Positions 21,771 through 33,694 of a DNA stretch of 62,000 bases are shown in pieces. Numbering within the stretch: position 1 is the first letter of the stretch; every line of letters starts with the position of its first letter. A program made the translations under genes and the position numbers. The notes below the pieces were generated by a model that saw nothing but the letters and a program-made list of their open reading frames with translations, was not told where the DNA came from and did no database searches. This stretch comes from Adiantum capillus-veneris (taxonomy: Eukaryota > Streptophyta > Polypodiopsida > Polypodiales > Pteridaceae). Where the stretch lies: assembly GCA_014529385.2 (NCBI GenBank), contig CM043944.1, forward strand, positions 70,208,895 to 70,270,894, read 5' to 3'.

Positions 21771-22452
21771 GTGGAAAGTGTTGTAGCGGTGCAGTTAGTT
21801 CCCAGCTTTGTAGATAAGGAAAAAGCCACATCTATGGATAGCCAAGCTGGCCTACATAGCTGAAAAGAGAACTATAGTGAAGTGGAGACCAAGGGAGTGG
21901 AGCACCCTTCTTGTGCTCATGACATGCAACTACATTTGCTTATGGATTGTGGTGATGAAGCCTTGGATACATGTTCTTTTGATCAGGTATGCATTGAAGA
22001 TAAAGTCGATTGGGGGTTTAATGACCTAGTGAGTGAAGTGGATGAAGAGACACAATTGCTCATTGGTAAAGATTTGGCCAAGATACAGTGATGCGAGGGT
22101 TTGCCCCTCCATAGGTGGAGTTTCCTTTGTGTGAGCAATCATCTATAACGATGACTGTGCATGTGGAGGCAGCTATGGAGGAGTATTGGTGTCAACCGTA
22201 ATGCCCTTAAGAGGAGATATCTTGCATGGAGGTCGTGCCAATACATGGATGGACAGGAGGGTCAGGTATGTGTATGCTTGAGGAAAGTGATAGTGTGCTT
22301 GAAGATGCTTGGATGCAGATGGGTGCTTGGTGCCTTGGACAGATTATGTGGATGATTGGCTATGTGATGGGGTGTAGCACTATAGGAAGAGTCTACAGGT
22401 GGATGGATGAGATCAAATCTAGGTGTTTGACCCAGGTGGAGGCTATGCTATG
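21771..22452 (+). pseudogene. Element G, 3' part after the Copia F insertion
   Basis: The valine-rich coding of G resumes after the target duplication: SVVAVQLVPSFVDKEKATS, then the open stretch 21882-22091 (ending LIGKDLAKIQ). Smaller broken frames follow to about 22450. No enzyme domain is seen. A stretch ending in AAGCAGGGGGTTGGG near 22450-22465 could be a polypurine tract, but no 3' LTR is demonstrable. Confidence 0.4.
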
Positions 22453-22702
22453 AAGCAGGGGGTTGGGCAACCCACTTGAGAAAAGGTGGTTGGTAATAGG
22501 CACCAATTCTTGTACATATGGTAGGTGTTTTGTGGTGTACAAAGTGTCTATTTGTTAAAGTTGCACCTTTTTAGTTCAATAAGGCTATGTGTGGTTGAAC
22601 ATGAATGTTCAACAAGGGGGTTGGGCAATGATGGTGTAGCCAAAGCACTCACACGTTTTGGCAAGGCTTGCAAAGCCTATAGAAGTCAAACGAACCTTTG
22701 GG

Positions 22703-22981
22703 CATCCCTTCTCATCCACAATCCAATATGCTATCTTTCGGTCAAATTGATTGATAGGTAGTTGATGTGACATTGGGCACAATGACTTTTGACAAGTTTT
22801 GGCAAAGACCTTCGAGATCCGGATGGACTAAGATTATGTGCATCCCTTCTCATCCACAATCCAATATGTTGTCTTTCAGTTGAAGTGATCGATAGGTTGT
22901 TGATGCACAATTGGGCATGATGACTTTTGACAAGTTTTGGCAAACATCATCAAGAGCCAGATAAACTAAGGTTATGTGCAT
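22703..22981. repeat. Tandem repeat, about 138 bp x 2
   Basis: Units begin at CATCCCTTCTCATCCACAAT (22703 and 22841) and end at ATTATGTG/GTTATGTG. The 22460-22702 stretch before it has no gene I can support. Confidence 0.8.
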
Positions 22982-23034
22982 CTAAAAAATTCTCATGTTT
23001 ATCATACCTTCTCAATTTTTCTAGCATTTGAGTA

Positions 23035-23243
23035 TGAATTTTTAAAGGGGAATCTCTTCCCCCACTGCTATGCTCAAGCTGTTGGCAAATAAATGATTTA
23101 TTGGTTGCTATTACTCAATATATGAGTTTATTTTTCAAATTTGACTTCTTGAAGGGGGAATCTCTTCCCACTTTTGTGCTTGAGCCGTTGGCAAAGAAGT
23201 GATTTTTTGGTTGTTATTACTCACTATATGAGTTTATTTTGTA
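23035..23243. repeat. Tandem repeat, about 107 bp x 2
   Basis: Two diverged units share GGGGAATCTCTTCCC and TATGAGTTTATTTT at corresponding positions. Confidence 0.8.
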
Positions 23244-24762
23244 ATAGATTTTTTGAGAGTTAATTTTTTATGAAATCTTGAACTCTTGTTAGATAGGGCC
23301 AAGGGCCATAGATATGGGAATATTAATGTAGGGGCTATTTGTACAAGATCCTTATAGACAATTATAGAGCTTAAGATATTCTATAAGCATTTAGGCTTGA
23401 GGGCTTTGAAGACTTAAACATGATCGATTCAAGGATGTATCTGACAACCTACACAATAGGTTGATGAATTGACTTGATATCAAGCCGACATAAACCATGC
23501 CAAGGGGCTAACAAGGTCCACAAGAAGGATTCAAAGTAAGGCACATCAAAAACCATGGCTACAAGTTGAATATGAAGCTCAAAATCTTGGGCCAAAAGGG
23601 GCCCATTTGGGAATTTATGCAATGACATTCAAAGAGCTTGCAAGGCTCTATAGAAGGTTAATCAAAGTAGAGTTGCCACTTGCAACAACATTGCACGGAC
23701 TTCAATTTCCATCAAACTCATTCTCAAGATAGCACTTTCTTCTAGCTTCTAAGAAACATGGCAATGGATGGGCGATAAGGTCGCAAATCTAATGTTTTTT
23801 ACTTCTTTGAATTCATTTTTTTACCTTTTTAATTTGGAAAGAATCATAATTTGGAAAGCAAGGTGCTTTGAAGGCCATAATGGGAAGCAAGTCTTCTACC
23901 ACATGGTAATGCACTACTAGTTGAGTTAAGATTTACAAAAAGACACCATAGGCCAGGGAGTGGGCATTATTGGAATTAGAATTCACATTTTATGTATGAC
24001 AAGGTCAAATCATACTTGAATTTATCAATGTCATTGTAGCAAAGGGCTTATCCTTTTATTCTCTATGAGTTGTATGCACGGCATGCCCGTGTGGTGGACT
24101 TCATTTATGCACATGGTGCATGCACTAAGAAGCATGTGGAAGAATTTGTCTTACTTCAAGTTGAGTCCATAGCTATGGCATGTTTCTCACTATATGCAAG
24201 GACTTACAACATGTCCATCACTGCTTGTTATTGTCATTTGTACTAGTATTTTAACAAGGGTAGATCCCATCTCCAATGTAGTCAAGGTTTCTTTGACTTG
24301 CAAGAGGGTAAACTCTCTTTGTTCTATTTTTCTCATTTTATCAACTTTTGCATCTTGTTTAAGTTTTCATTTAATGTAAAGGACATTCTTTGAGCCGCAC
24401 ATGTATGCACTCAATGTGCTACACATGTTACAATTGCTGATTTCTCCTACAAAAGATAGGCATAGACTAGCTGTCAAGAAACATGTTCATGTGATAACCT
24501 GACTCTTTTATATCCTTTTTTGTGATTGATCATCATGTTCACATGACTTTGTGTTGATAATCACTCACTCCATAAGGAAAATAGCCACAAGGCAGGTAGT
24601 CTCTTATTTTCATTACATATGCATGGACTTGCAACCACACATTCAAGATTGAGTTATGCTTGTCAATTATGTATATACAAGGCATATTTGGGGGAAACCT
24701 TGAATGAACTTGCCTGGATGATTTAGCACCAATTATTTTCTCTCACTAACCCCATGAGGATA
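23244..24762. other. 1.5 kb without recognisable genes
   Basis: Short ORFs only, none with a domain I recognise. It could include the 5' part of the LINE relic that follows, but I cannot show it. Confidence 0.5.
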
Positions 24763-25740
24763 CTCTCATGGAACATCTAGGGCCTTGGAGGACCACAATT
24801 TGTGCACCTTGAGGTCTGTTTGAGACAAGAGCTATAGAGATACTTAGTGGGTGGTCCTATTGGTATTCTTATGCTATAGGAGCACCACCTTTGTGAGAGC
24901 CGTATTGGGAAATGTGGATTGATTTTATGTGGCCGTTATGAGACATTTTGGTCAGCTGCTTTTGGACCTAGTGGCATCCAGGGAGGTGTATGTATTACTA
25001 TTGCAGATTCCTAGAAGTAGGCCATTGTGGGTAGAGGTATTATGGTGTCAGGCAGGGTCCAATGTGTCACAATGTAGGTTCAAGGTAGCCTTATATGGTT
25101 CTTGAACATTTATACGTCCAACCATGCGAGTGCACAAGCTGAGTTTTGGTCACATATTGTGGAGACCTTGCCACATGCAGAGAAATGGTGCATTATAGGG
25201 GAGGAAAATTTGGATACGATTGGAGGTAGCCACACTCTTATTCATGGGGCTGAGCTAGCTGCTTGGGAGCACTTATGTATGACCATGAGGCTCTCGAATG
25301 TATGAAAGCATGCAAGCTTTGTACGGCCCTCAGATAGTGCTTGTGTATGACCCCGAGGATCTCAAATGTATGGCAGCATGCTGGCTTTGTATGGCCCTCA
25401 GATAGCCTTTCCTTCTCTCGATTAGACAACAAAGTTGGAAGTGTGAATCTATCCAGGAAAGATCACTTATATGCTATTGACCACATTTGTGACATGGGTG
25501 GCTCAATTTGCATCTTAGTAGGGACCAGTTTTTCCAATCATGCGTTAGTGATTCTAATTGTGTCAGATAGGTAGAGGAGTGGTAGGGTCATCCTACGCAT
25601 CTTAGAGAGGATTTTGCTAGATATAGAGCTCAAAGAGAAGGTTGTGACATTGTGGACAAAGAGTCTTTCCACATAGGGGGACCCTGCTATTAGAGCAGCC
25701 AATGGCCTTGTGGAGCTTAACCTTTTCTTCCTTTAGGAGT
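24763..25740 (+). pseudogene. LINE endonuclease (EEP/AP-type) relic
   Basis: The frame starts MRILSWNI at 24763, the N-terminal strand of a LINE APE-type endonuclease. It continues with a diverged catalytic-Glu segment (LQEHHL read across a stop), then KWCIIGEENLDTIGG (position of the GDFN motif) and LDHICDMGG/TSFSNHALVIL (positions of the D and SDH motifs). Many stops and frameshifts are present; open stretches are 25102-25305 and 25341-25574. The RT domain is not found downstream, so the copy is truncated. The normal GDFN Asp/Asn pair is not preserved. Confidence 0.6.
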
Positions 25741-26345
25741 CTCTAACTTGCTTGACTGTGACCAGGGAGGAGGAGAAACAACTCCGATGAGGCATTGCTT
25801 CCTTAAAGTGGATGCAGGAGCACCACCTAGATATCTCTTGTATGGAGGAGTAGATGTAGCAAGATCAATAGGAGTTGATCACCATATCGAGGAACGATAC
25901 TTAAAAAGAAACATTGTAAATACACTGGGGCAATACAAGAAATTCATAATTATGTCAGGGGATCACGATGCAACATAGTTTAGTCATGATAACATTAGTT
26001 GTTGGGATGCTAGCCAATTAGTCAATTTTATTTTTACTGTAAAAGTTGAATGGTAAGTGGGATAGTTGACTGCCAAAAGTTGTGCCACCATGTTTTTAGA
26101 AAATATTGGAGTCTTTTCCTAAAAGCTTACAGCTAATCTAGGCTGAGAGGGGATGATACCTGCAACCTTGGAGCACACTCCAGTCTCATCTAGAGCCTAT
26201 AAATTGGCACAGAGTGCTCAATTTTTAGTGTTGACATTTGCGCCTACTTCTGCATGGCTATACATATGTATTATACGGAATGGGGAAGCTCTCCATCACC
26301 ATCTCACGAGTTTGTCTTTCATTATCAGGCATCCTAGTGGAGTTA
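25741..26345. other. 600 bp without recognisable genes
   Basis: Small ORFs at 25748-25978 and 26153-26422 show no domain I recognise. Confidence 0.45.
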
Positions 26346-26560
26346 GGTCAGTGACAAAGTTACTAGTGAGCTCTTTGAGATTGTGGGTCCCCGCCATGCA
26401 CACACCAATGTTACTTAGTTGAGGAGCCAGGGAATATTGCGTGCAGTTGCTAGGTCAACAACAAAGTTACTAGTGAGCTCTTTGAGATTGTGGGTCCGAC
26501 ATGCACACACCAATGTTAGTTAGTTGAGGAGTCAGGGAGTATTACGTGCCATTGCTACTA
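26346..26560. repeat. Tandem repeat, about 107 bp x 2
   Basis: Two units share ACAAAGTTACTAGTGAGCTC (26354 and 26461) and ATGCACACACCAATGTTA. Confidence 0.85.
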
Positions 26561-26734
26561 ACTTTTTAGAGTGAGTTACTCTTAGCCGACAAACCATAGT
26601 CAGAGCATCGAGATGCATGCAGAGAGTAGGTGTGGACATAGATACCATGCTTAGTCACTCAGAAGATGCAACAAAGGCTCAAGCACCCGCTCCAGCTAGA
26701 GGGGCTACAAGAGGCACTTAGGTCACTTCCCAGC

Positions 26735-28417
26735 GGTAGCTTCATACTAAGCTCTAGGTGCTTGCTTCAGCTTATACAATGCTTTCTTTAACCTTCATAC
26801 AAGGTCACACAACCTCATAATTGCAAAACCTTGTGGTTGCTCCATATATACAATTTCCTCCAAGTCTCCATTCAGAAACACACTCTTTACGTCCATTTGG
26901 TTCGACATCCATTTTAACGTAGTAGCCATTGCAATAAACACACGAACGATAGCCATCTTGGCTACATGGATGAATGTCTCCTCATAGTCAATCCCATAAG
27001 TTTGTGCATAACCTTTGGCACACAAGCCTAGCCTTGTAGCTACCACTGCAATCATCATTATGCTTTATTTTGTAAACCCACTTACATCCAATTGCCTTTT
27101 TACCTTTTGGTAATGGCACCAATTCCCATATTCCGTCTGCATCAAGTGCAGACATCTCTTCATCCATAGCTTGCTCTCAATTTTCATTTTTGACAGCATC
27201 CTTAAAACATGTGGGTTCTAACTCCTTTATAATCTTTGCCATATAGGCACATGATGAACTACATAAGTCAATCTCTACACATGATTTCTTACTCTTTCAT
27301 ACATGTGTGGTCCAAGATCACTTCTAGGTGCCTTGCTCCCTGCTTGCATCCTTATTTCACTTGGATTCTTCATAGAGGGCATGTTTGCAGCAGTAGCGGT
27401 CTTGTTCATAATATAAACACCTATAGCAATAGCCTCAACCCAATAACAATGAGGCATGTTCTTCTCATTCATCAACACTCTAGCAACTTCTGTAATGTGC
27501 TTGTTTTGCGCTCAACAACACCAAGTATATTTGCAAGAAAATTGCCTTTGAAATTCCATGCTTTTTTAGAAAACTATTGAATTCATTGGATAAGTATTCT
27601 CCCCCTGCATATAATCTTAAACACTTTACATGTTTTCTAGTCTGTTTTTCAACCATAACTCTGAAATCCTGAAAGTTCATAAACACCTCACTTTTCCACT
27701 TCATGAAATAGACCCATATCTTCCTCGTATGGTCATGAATGAAACTCACATAGTATCGACATCCACCTATAGATGCAGTCATTGCTGGACCCCATACAAC
27801 TATATGCACTAAATTCAATGCACTCCTGCTTACATGCTTATCATGAGGAAAGGATGCTTTTGTATGCTTTCTAAATTGACAAGCTTCACAAACCCTTTGC
27901 ATTCTAGCAACTTTGAATGTTGGCAGACCTATAACCATCACTTTAGTTGCATCATCTTCAACCTCTGCAAATTTACATGACCAATAAGTTTGTGTCAAAT
28001 CTTAATATCTGGAACAACACCCGCACCTCGTCCAAACATGGAAACATTCACCTCGGACACATTTACATCCAAAGTAAACATTCTGCCCACTTTCTTTCCT
28101 TGCACAATGAGCCTTCCATGCTTCTTATGCTCTCGAACAAAGACACCATCAGAGTTAAACCTACCCTTTAAACCGTGCTCAACCATTTTCCCAATCGATA
28201 CCAAATTCTATTTTATAAAAAATCCTTTGTTTGGAATGCTTGTTACTAGAGTGAGATTGCTTTTTGTGCATCGACGACTCCTCTGTTTGGAGGTGAAGGC
28301 ACAAAGTTGGCACACAATTTTGATGTCAACTTTGATTCCAATACACAATGAGCTGCATCGATTGATTGTTTTGGGGTCTCTTACAACATTGAGATAGTTT
28401 GTGGTTTTCTCAGGCAT
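26735..28417 (-). pseudogene. Copia C: F-family pol with internal deletion
   Basis: On the minus strand the order is gag-pre-integrase (28417-27995, with LVSIGKMVEHGLKGRFNSDG), integrase (27998-27480, with CEACQFRKH and VVWGPAMTASIGGCRYYVSF), integrase end (27478-27390), linker (27390-27065) and RT start (27058-26735, KGYAQTYGIDYEETF and NQMDVKSVFLNGD). Compared with Copia F, about 560 bp between NKTATAA and the linker RSDLGP is deleted near 27388. The first integrase Asp position reads Val (HIVVWGP). The RT is cut just after LKQAPRA, before YVDD. No LTR is attached. Confidence 0.9.
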
Positions 28418-29212
28418 GCATCTTGCTCATAGACAAAGGATTGGACCCATGAGCAGACTCTTTGACATCGACACCTACGAATTGGCTGAGCATAGCTCAA
28501 AGTTAGTGAGTACTAGAGGGTATAAGATTTTTGCTACTATGTTACAGGTTGGGATTTTTGATAGATTTTGGATCCGATTGAGGCATAGTATTTAGCGTCA
28601 ACACTAAAAATGGAGACTTCAGATACACACACATCCATACATTTTTTTTTTGGGATCATTTGCACATTAATCATGCACTTCTCTTGCAATTACAATTTTT
28701 AGAGAGGGTTTGGCTTATGTATGTCACTATGGTTTTGATTATGCATATAGCCATTGTTCGGATTGATTGATTGCTTAAGATTGATTGCCTTCATAGCTTA
28801 CATGTACAATTGGATAATGTTTCCCTTGGTAGTTGTTTATAGAGATTTGCATTAGATATCACTATGTGATGCATAGGAAGAATGTTTTCTCTATGGTTTA
28901 TGCATGAGCACCTTTGAATGCCTATTAGTGTGAGATGCAAGTGTCTGGAACCCTATTATCCACCCAGCCTCTGTTTCTTATATAGGCAACCCCAAGCTCG
29001 GTTCAGATTAGCCCTTCGCCTCTGGTCCCTGGCTTGACATTACCCCCCCCCCCCCCCCCCCCCCCCCCGGGAAGAGCCTACCCTTAGAGCGGTCTGCACA
29101 ATGCATGGAGATGATGGGTGTAGGGTGAAGCCACTTGAATGCTTCATGGTTATACATATGTACATACTTAAACCCTTAGCCACTTGGGATACATTGGGCT
29201 TCAAGTGGGATA
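28418..29212. other. 800 bp without recognisable genes, containing a poly-C run
   Basis: No domain is seen. A run of about 27 C lies at 29042-29068. The last bases (CTTCAAGTGGGA) resemble a Copia polypurine tract, as noted in the next entry. Confidence 0.5.
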
Positions 29213-29437
29213 TTGTTAATGTTTAGGCCAATAGGCTGGACACCCATCTTTCTGACTATACTAACCTTATTTCTATTCATTGGCAATATAGATCAATAAG
29301 GACTAGTGAGGAATGCTAATCCTCACTAAGAGCTCCACCCAAACTCTCTGCGTTCTCCTCCCATGCACAACATGTCGAGCATGCATGCATCCACACACAC
29401 ACACACTTCACATTCATCCCCTTCTAGATCATATGAC
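29213..29437 (+). repeat. Candidate orphan Copia 3' LTR
   Basis: TTCAAGTGGGATAT precedes TGTTAATGTTTAGGCC, the polypurine-LTR junction style also seen in Copia E (TTTAAGTGGAA then TGTTATTGG). The right end is unclear; a CA-rich microsatellite lies at 29393-29406. No partner LTR or pol is present on this strand. Confidence 0.35.
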
Positions 29438-30800
29438 CTAGTTGAATATTTCACAACTTAGTAGAAAATAGGTCACTACAGAAATAAAATCATCTTTTAC
29501 AAAAGACATCTGCATGGAGTACAAAGCACGATGTATTTGACCTTTGAGTATTACAAGAATTCTCTTTTTGAAAATCCGTGAACTATTTCCAAACATAATT
29601 GTGTATCCCAAGTCATAGATTAGACTCTTATCTAACTCAACATCATGTGACATTTTTAGTACGAGTTTCATGCCACTTGGAAGTACCAACTTTATGCCTA
29701 CAATTCCAAGGACTGCAAGCACATAAAAATAATCCAATTTGACTATACCATGGTAGCCCTTTAAATAATAGAAAAACCACTCTTTATGTGATGTAACATG
29801 GAAAATCGCACCAAAATCTATCATCCAACTGTGTGCATAATTGGCATCTTGTGTAACAAGGGTCTCTACAATGAAATCTAAGGTGAAAACCATGATGTCT
29901 CAAGTATGAGGTGTCTCAAAAACACCATGAGTCTTAGGAGATTCTACAATGTTGATTTCCTCAAGCTTAGTCTTGTCCTTTCTATTAGATTTCTTAGTCT
30001 CTTGAGGCTCCTTGAACATACTTTTTGCACAACAATCCTGTTTCACATGTCATTTCTTGTGAGAATAATAGCACTCAGCATTGCACATGAAACCACGAGA
30101 CTTAGTACATGAGTTCTTCTGATATTAACTTGGAACGATCATGAGTGTAACCTCTCTCTTTGTAAAATTGTGCAACGTAAGTGTTACCACTCTTGGAAAG
30201 CTCAAGAGGTTTTCTATAAATCTCCTTGGTGAGTGAACTACCAACTATTTCATTGTAAACCAACTTACCTTCATGCGAGAGTTACCTATGGCTATGCAAA
30301 AAGTATTTCATGAGAAAGGTAGAGAGCCTAATAAGAAGATAGACTAGACCTCTTCGTTGAAATTAGTCCTTGTGATGTCATTTTATTGAAGATAATACTG
30401 AACTCATTCAAGTGTCCAAGAATGGTGCTTACCTTCTTTTGTGCAAAGCTCAAACAACTTCTTCATCAAGTAAACTTTATTAATTATACTCTTGTTCTCC
30501 CATAAGGCACAAGAAGTAGCTTCACCAACAATAGTGAAATAAATGTCTCTGTAAGATACATAAAAAATAGTGGATTTAGCTCTAGCATAAAGTGGTTTCC
30601 CTTAGATATTTGTATAACCATCACCCTCTTTGTGTCAAACAATGGCTCCAAAGACCTTTCTGGATCAAAACATTCTAAATTTTCTCCTTCCAGATATTGA
30701 AGTTTGTGTCATCAAACTTCCAAATGTTATAAATGTCCTTCTCATCACTAAAATCTATCATTACAAGAGTCAAAACTATGGGGAGGATCCATTTTTTTGG
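29438..30800 (-). pseudogene. Copia D: gag, zinc knuckle and protease (E-like family)
   Basis: On the minus strand the gag begins near 30790 with WKFDDTNFNIWKEKI. It continues through LYARAKSTIFYVSYRDIYF, KKLFELCTKEGKHHSWTLE and SIFLLGSLPFS, matching the Copia E gag (LLVTLPKSWDTF). A degenerate knuckle near 30045-30090 reads C-YY-S-HKK-stop-H-VKQD-C, with the second Cys lost. The protease is at 29438-29893, with the active-site box changed to WMIDFGAIFHVTSH (Ser to Phe). Nothing of integrase or RT follows. A fragment of the same gag lies at 6381-6565. Confidence 0.8.
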
Positions 30801-31460
30801 GCAAAGCTTCCCTAGTAAATTGAGAAAAACTCAATTTAAAATGAGCATAAAGGCAATCAAAACACTAAAAAGATGCAAAAAGGTAATCACTAACTAGAAA
30901 TGCAAGTAACTGGTCAATTTCTAACCCATAAATGGTTGCCAACATGGTGTTAAAAGCACTTAGTCCTCTCTATACATGTCCTATGGTGAGGCCTGGTAAA
31001 AAGGCTACTCCAACAATCTATATCACCAAAATGATCTCAACATTTAAGCATCCCCCAACCTAATAAAACCTCACCATGACCCTCCAAAGGTTCATCAAGG
31101 ACTTAAGACTATGGTCAAACTCAGCAATGAACATCTATTGGTCAAGTCATAAAATGATCAGTACTGCCATATATGCCAATATGGCTTCACAATAATCATT
31201 GTTAGATGTAGGAGGATACGCACATAAACAAGCACCAGTAAAGATTCAAGCATACACCAAATTCCTGCGGGGATAAATTGCTCTCAGAAGAGCTCAACTA
31301 CAACCAAGATTGCAAACACATATCCATACATATAAATCTCCAACATAAGATGCAAAACCTACTACAAAATTTGGAAATTGCAAAGTACATGTAACTTGTT
31401 CTTGTATCTATAAACCTATATGCAACAGTATCCCTAAACTTGTAGAAGAAATCAACAAAG
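30801..31460. other. 660 bp without recognisable genes
   Basis: AT-rich sequence next to the Copia D gag start. It may contain leader or LTR of D, but no primer site or repeated LTR is visible. Confidence 0.4.
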
Positions 31461-31466
31461 ATAATC

Positions 31467-31548
31467 TATGGCTATGCACAACTAGAGACTAAGTTTCTCA
31501 ATCCACATATGGCTATGCACAACTAGAGACTAAATTTCTCAATCCACA
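31467..31548. repeat. Tandem repeat, 41 bp x 2
   Basis: TATGGCTATGCACAACTAGA occurs at 31467 and 31508 with nearly identical flanks. Confidence 0.9.
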
Positions 31549-31580
31549 TATGGCATGCATCAAGCCAAAGCACATATTGC

Positions 31581-31800
31581 TATGAAGTGCTCTTTGAGTG
31601 CACAATTCAAAGTCCACTCCTGTGCATGAGCAGTTGTATGTGTATGCATGTATGCATGAAGCACTCTTTGAGTGCGTAGTTCAAACTATGCTCCTGCAAG
31701 AGCAATTGTATGTATGTGTATGCATGAAGCACTCTCTGAGTGCACAATTCAAAGTACGCTTTTACATGAGCAATTGTATGTATATGCGTGTGCATGTATG
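31581..31800. repeat. Tandem repeat, about 70 bp x 3
   Basis: Three units share CTCTTTGAGTGC (or CTCTCTGAGTGC) and GAGCAATTGTATGTAT-like segments at spacings of 74 and 68 bp. The ORFs on both strands here (31598-31804 and others) are produced by the repeat. Confidence 0.85.
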
Positions 31801-32421
31801 TTGAGGTTGATTCACTTGTGTTGGGTTCGAACCTTTGAGCAAAAGCATGTCACTATCAATGCCAAACCAGAAAGAAATGGTTATCATAGATGTAATGAAA
31901 CTAAACCAACCTGCAATGAGATCATAGGACTTTGCAGAAACTTTCTTCTACAAAGTTGCAAATCTTGAAAGAACAATAAAATATTTCTTGAAAATCAAAA
32001 TTGAAGGAAACCACAAAATTACATTGCTGTTAACTAGTGAATTGTAGAATTCTGAATGCTCTATCACAAAATTAGTGAGTAATCTAAAAAGTTATCCAAC
32101 TACAAAGTCATAAGCACAAAAAATTGGTTTGGATTCTAGGAAATTGGCCAAATGAGTTGTTTCTAAAGGGCAAAATATATTGGCACAAACAAGATGAAAT
32201 TTGTTCTATAATTCTTTCTGTACATACACTCTCAAAAGCTTCTATGAGCCAAATTCAAGCTCACACCTACTTTTGTACACACTATGAGATGAAACGAAGC
32301 TCAATAATGTGTCTCTATGCTTATCTGCAGTAGATCTAAATGATCTCACTTAAACCAAGCTCCAATGGTGAGCTCTAGAATGGTTTCTACTCACTAGTGT
32401 ACCAATGTCTGCACATCACAA
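31801..32421. other. 600 bp without recognisable genes
   Basis: Flank of Copia E. Nothing recognised. Confidence 0.4.
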
Positions 32422-32644
32422 AGCTATTGGGGTGGTAAAGCCCAGTGTGCCGCGTCTGAGTGTTGGGCGGTCGGAGATTAAACAGGAACTTACACCGACC
32501 ATTCATTCTACTTAAAACAATAAGGACTCATAACCCTAACACTATTGTGTTTGGAGTCCACCCAAACCTGTGTCTCCTCTCTTCTTCTCTCTTCTCATTG
32601 TTGCACACACACACACACACACACGCTCTCGCACGTGCACTTCA
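32422..32644 (+). repeat. 5' LTR of Copia E
   Basis: It matches the 3' LTR start at 37718. The initial TG is mutated in this copy (AGCTATTGGGG against TGTTATTGGGG). It includes a (CA)n run at 32604-32624 and ends two bases before the primer site. Confidence 0.85.
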
Positions 32645-32646
32645 AC

Positions 32647-32658
32647 TGGTATCAGAGC
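32647..32658 (+). other. Primer binding site of Copia E
   Basis: TGGTATCAGAGC, a perfect initiator tRNA-Met complement. Confidence 0.95.
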
Positions 32659-33694
32659 TCAAAGATTGGGAGAACCATTGGAGCTCAGCGGGGAAGCAGC
32701 CAGAGAAGCAACAAAAACTGCAGGATGTTTTTGCAGATCTATTTTGGCCTATCAAAACGTCTTTATTCAAGCCAATTCCCTTTGTGCATGACCAATATTT
32801 TGTCCTCTTCAACTTTGCAGAAGAAAGTTTTCTCAAATTATTCACCAATTTTGAGATACGTCACTTAGACTTCCTGTAGGTCGTGACGTACAAGCTGTTG
32901 ATTTCTACAGATCTGTTTTGACATGTAACAACAACTTATTTCATGTCCATTCCCAACCTTTTTGTGTGTTATATAATGGTCTATAACTTTGCAGAAGGAA
33001 GTTTCTGCAAATTTTGCACGGTTTGAGAGATATTCAGTTCAGATAGCACGGCGGTCTACCTTCGTCGGTTCTTCTGTGTACAAGTTTATGTTGCAAACTC
33101 TTTCTGCAATCTCTGTCACATGCATATTTGATGTAATATATTGAGGTTCTATTAAATCAGACAAACCACCGTAGCGGTTACAAAAAGGGGTTTCTATGGT
33201 TGATGTAAGATCTTATGTGGTTTATGTATTGTGATGGAAATATGCAAAGCCTATTGTTGAGGGTCGTGGTAAGATTTTATTGAGCTGGGGGATTCTCAAA
33301 TGTGGAGATTCTTTTGGTGATACAGGTTTTGGAGCGAGCCCCCGACATCCCCATAGTTTCGGCATGGACAGAGGATGTATGCTACGCAGTTAGTGCAGTA
33401 TTGGTGTGCATCTGCTGACCCACCATTGTTGGCATTGCTGTCATCTTTATGCGTATGCGTTTGACAATGTTCAATTGGTCAGAGACACTCTTCTAGAGTT
33501 GGAGACACTGATAGTGACAGTTGTTTGAGATTTTGTCTCGCCAATTAGCCATTTTGATTAGCGTTTCAGTCATTGTACACTTTTGTTTTGGGTTCAAAAT
33601 TCAGTTTTGCAAGGGAGACTCTACCGAAATTTTTCAAGTCTTCTATCATCTTCTTTAGTGCAGCGGATCTATCCCTTTTGTTCCTTGTCGAGTG
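32659..33694 (+). other. Long leader of Copia E with an internal duplication
   Basis: About 1 kb lies between primer site and gag ATG, longer than the roughly 280 bp in Copia F. It contains an imperfect duplication of about 174 bp: AGATCT at 32735 and 32909, each followed by AACTTTGCAGAAG(A/G)AAGTTT. No gene is supported; the ORFs at 32460-32879 cross the LTR and leader and have no domain. Confidence 0.6.

Noticed and set aside
31823-31840. GGTTCGAACC, a tRNA B-box-like sequence
   Set aside because: No matching acceptor stem, anticodon arm or A box at tRNA distance upstream.
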